From NCBI GenBank assembly GCA_002701965.1, contig NZXM01000008.1, forward strand, positions 1 through 7,965: a stretch of DNA of 7,965 nucleotides, read 5' to 3'. The translations under genes were made by a program, and so were the position numbers. The notes under the pieces are model-generated. The model did no database searches. It was not told the origin of the DNA and saw nothing but the letters and a program-made list of their open reading frames with translations. Origin of the DNA: Methanobacteriota archaeon. Its GTDB lineage: Archaea > Thermoplasmatota > Poseidoniia > Poseidoniales > Thalassarchaeaceae. Positions 5,650 to 7,965 of the stretch are shown one piece after another. The first letter of the stretch is position 1. Every line of letters starts with the position of its first letter.

Positions 5650-5979
5650 TCAAAGAGAATCGGGGTCTGGGGAACCTGTGGCGATTGCATGAAGCCGATC
5701 AGTACTCCAAATTCCTGAATTACAGCCAGAGCTGAAGGTGAAGCGAATCCCGTAACCACCAACGTTCTCAGCCTTGGGTTTCTCATTACGCAAGCGATCT
5801 ATTTCATCCCGAAGTGCTTTTGCTCGAGTTTCATTTTCACGGCGCGGTTTACAATTTGCACAAGGGCACCAATATCGCATTTCGGTGTAAGTCAAGGTCT
5901 GTTCAGTATCATCTTGCCAACGCAACACCATATCGGTTTCACGTCGCTCAAGCTGGCGTAATTTTGGGGGATTAGACAT
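5650..5979 (-). CDS. DUF971 (GBBH-like N-terminal, zinc-binding) protein
   Basis: The protein is 109 residues and is a stand-alone DUF971 domain, the fold also found at the N terminus of gamma-butyrobetaine hydroxylase and in some Mrp/ApbC-type proteins. Visible family traits are a beta start with DMVLRWQDDTEQTL, the YWCPCANCKPR block (C38, C40, C43) and the ending GGYGIRFTFSSGCNSGIWSTDRL. The three Cys match the zinc ligands of the family, but the usual His ligand (in DGHxxGIY) is replaced by C86. About 25 charged helical residues (47-70) separate the halves. The ATG at 5979 is chosen over an upstream start at 6081 because GGAG lies eight bases before it and the domain begins there. It overlaps the end of the transporter gene by eight bases, suggesting translational coupling. 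The molecular role is unknown. Confidence 0.85.
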   Translation of the reverse strand: MSNPPKLRQLERRETDMVLRWQDDTEQTLTYTEMRYWCPCANCKPRRENETRAKALRDEIDRLRNEKPKAENVGGYGIRFTFSSGCNSGIWSTDRLHAIATGSPDPDSL

Positions 5980-7965
5980 CGCTGACACTCCGGCTAATAC
6001 CCAGTCGTCGCTCGGCATCAATTTGTAATTGTCGAAGACCGCCTGCTTTTTTCGCCTCGGCTCTGACTTCTCGCCATCCAATCATTCCAAAGACGCTGCT
6101 TGTGATAATCATCGAGGCGATGAAGCTCAGTGCAATCATCAGCGCACAGAACAAACCGAATGCCGAAAAGAATCCCATCGGAGAGAACGAGATAATCGCG
6201 AATCCCGTCACATCTGAGACTGCGGAGCCTACCAGAGCGAGGCCAGAAGCCCCACCCATTGCGACCAAAGAAGAATGAACTGAACGGCCCTTTTCACGTT
6301 CTTCACGATAACGTTCAACCACGTGAATCACGTAATCAATACCCACCCCTAAACTCATCGCTGCAATGGCGACTGTGACCATGTTGAGCCCATAGCCTGC
6401 AGCTGCAATCATGCCGTACAACCAAATGACAACAATCAGAATCGGGAAGGTAGTGATGATGGCCAAACCCAATGCGCGTTCGCCCCAGAAGAAGTTCAAG
6501 AAGAACACAACTAATCCGCATATGCCACCGACCGTTCCCCCATACACTTGACCCATGATAAGACCAATGCTGACACCTGCAAGCAAACCCCATGCCACCA
6601 ACAAACCTGCTTCTTCACGACCTCGGCGAAGGGCTGCAGCTGTCTGATTGATTGAGGGCCTGAAACCCCACCAGAGCGTCAATAAACAGAAGAATACACC
6701 TAGAATCAATGTACCTTGGAGCTCATCTTGCATGCTTGAGGCAGCCACATAACGGGTTACGGGTGAACCGGTATAAATCGCCCAAGTCACTGGATATTCT
6801 TCAGTGGCTGAATCGAGAGAACTGCGATCCATCATCGCTCCATAGGAGAGGTTCGCAAATGGGCTCATGTCACGCTCAAGTTCGGAAAGTGCTTGCTTGG
6901 TGATGGTGAACTGTTCGGGCTTAATCAAGCCCCAACGTAATGTCATCCGGTCATAACTCGGCTCGGAACCATCTGAACAAATGTGGGTCGCGTTAGGGTT
7001 CAATTCACAATCGGGCGCAATATACAGCGCTGTAATACTCGGAGGAATCTCGGGAATTTGTCCTGCACCAGGGATGCCATAATGCGATAAGAATCCAAAC
7101 AAAAACTGGAGACATCCGCGATCATTGGTATCAGGTAATCCAGTACTCAAACTGTTACAGTTGACTCCGTTACCAGAAGCAGATGAATTCCAACCCGCAT
7201 CCTCAAAAGGTTCGGTGCCATACAACATTCTACCTATCGACCAATCCACGAGCTCATCAATTGCATGCAATTCGACCAGCCCGGTGGGCAATGTTGTAAA
7301 TCGACCCGGATCATCTGGACTGGGTGTATTCATGTTGGTTCGGAGATCGCTGATTGCAGCGTATACTTCTGGGTCAAGTATGTCACCTTCGATGAGCAAT
7401 AAGCCAGGTTCGCCCTCTGAACTGAATCGATCATTGATGAGGAAAACTGACTGAGCAATTTCGGACTCTTCTTCGATGAAATCCTCGACCTTGAAATCAC
7501 CCTCCAAAGAAAGCATGATTGGGGTCGCAATTGCTGTCAAAACAATCGAGATGGTCAGAATCAATGGAGCGGCCCAAGCCGAACCACCTGACAACCTCGA
7601 AAGCCAGTGCTTGGGGACCATGTACAGTCGGTCTCTCTCCTCCTGCAATCGATTTCGACGTTGTAGCCAAGTATCAATATCGTAGCGAATCAGTGGAGCC
7701 CACAATCCAGTGAGGATGAATGCTGAGGCAACCCCGAGGGCGGCTTCAAGTCCGAAAGATCGTAATGCAGGGATGCTTGAAGTAAAATTGGCTGCAAATG
7801 CAGCCATGGTAGTCAATGAGGTCAGCATGATGGCGCGACCAACTCTTGAGAGACTGATTTGCACGGCTTCATCTGTGGACTTCCCGTTTCCTCTCTCTTC
7901 TTTGTAGCGATGCAATGCATGCAAACTATCGTCAATGCCCAATGCAAGAATCAAGATGGGGAGCA
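5972..7965 (-). CDS. RND/MMPL superfamily membrane transporter, N-terminal part outside the window
   Basis: The frame is open at the right edge, with L-P-I before the first internal start-like codon (a TTG at 7954), so the true start lies beyond. Numbering from that codon, about 660 residues are visible. GIDDSLHALHRYKEE (6-20) and GVGIDYVIHVVERYREE (536-552) are equivalent segments of the two duplicated halves, both followed by helices typical of RND/MMPL (COG1033-like) proteins. A large non-membrane domain (about 150-410) lies between helices at 126-150 and 413-430 and carries four Cys (266, 281, 316, 326) that could form disulfides outside the cell. Residues 432-491 form an extra two-helix insertion. 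Such proteins move lipids or other hydrophobic compounds using ion gradients; the substrate here is unknown. The gene ends in an 8-base overlap with the DUF971 gene. Confidence 0.92.
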   Translation of the reverse strand, partial: LPILILALGIDDSLHALHRYKEERGNGKSTDEAVQISLSRVGRAIMLTSLTTMAAFAANFTSSIPALRSFGLEAALGVASAFILTGLWAPLIRYDIDTWLQRRNRLQEERDRLYMVPKHWLSRLSGGSAWAAPLILTISIVLTAIATPIMLSLEGDFKVEDFIEEESEIAQSVFLINDRFSSEGEPGLLLIEGDILDPEVYAAISDLRTNMNTPSPDDPGRFTTLPTGLVELHAIDELVDWSIGRMLYGTEPFEDAGWNSSASGNGVNCNSLSTGLPDTNDRGCLQFLFGFLSHYGIPGAGQIPEIPPSITALYIAPDCELNPNATHICSDGSEPSYDRMTLRWGLIKPEQFTITKQALSELERDMSPFANLSYGAMMDRSSLDSATEEYPVTWAIYTGSPVTRYVAASSMQDELQGTLILGVFFCLLTLWWGFRPSINQTAAALRRGREEAGLLVAWGLLAGVSIGLIMGQVYGGTVGGICGLVVFFLNFFWGERALGLAIITTFPILIVVIWLYGMIAAAGYGLNMVTVAIAAMSLGVGIDYVIHVVERYREEREKGRSVHSSLVAMGGASGLALVGSAVSDVTGFAIISFSPMGFFSAFGLFCALMIALSFIASMIITSSVFGMIGWREVRAEAKKAGGLRQLQIDAERRLGISRSVSDV

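Noticed and set aside
5980..6081. Longer start for the DUF971 protein
   Set aside because: It would overlap the transporter gene by more than 100 bases and add residues unlike the domain; the ATG at 5979 has GGAG at a proper distance.

Overview
The window reads as a piece of an archaeal genome, most likely a Thermoplasmatota-type euryarchaeon. Marine Group II (Poseidoniales) is my best guess, but that is inference from overall character and not from a marker gene. The archaeal assignment is firm. In transcription order the minus strand carries Pus10, ribosomal protein L21e, RNA polymerase subunit F (Rpb4), a DUF655 protein and KsgA/Dim1, a classic archaeal gene string. Every gene I accept is on the minus strand, so transcription runs from high to low coordinates. 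Coding density is high, and the longest gap without a gene is about 144 bases.

Layout in transcription order: (1) 7965-5972, an RND/MMPL-type membrane transporter whose N-terminal part lies outside the window, followed with an 8-base overlap by a small DUF971 zinc-domain protein (5979-5650). (2) A promoter-like spacer with an inverted repeat. (3) pus10 (5566-4160), with a strong Shine-Dalgarno sequence and a GTG start. (4) A spacer holding a T-run, a TATA-like box and two competing hairpins. (5) A tight information-processing cluster: rpl21e, rpoF, the DUF655 gene and ksgA (4075-1929). (6) A 144-base spacer with a hairpin. (7) An uncharacterised HhH/coiled-coil/zinc-ribbon protein (1784-696). 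(8) A histidine-rich small membrane protein (657-103). (9) The first codons of another gene running off the left edge (64-1).

The central genes share a theme of making and decorating the translation and transcription machinery: tRNA pseudouridylation (Pus10), a large-subunit protein (L21e), an RNA polymerase stalk subunit (RpoF), a probable nucleic-acid-binding protein (DUF655) and 16S rRNA dimethylation (KsgA). The genes on either side are the less understood part. Nothing in the window looks like a mobile element, CRISPR array, tRNA or rRNA. The best leads for new biology are the zinc-ribbon protein after ksgA, the His-rich membrane protein, the Cys-for-His change in the DUF971 zinc site, the two-helix insertion in the transporter and the structured leader of rpl21e.
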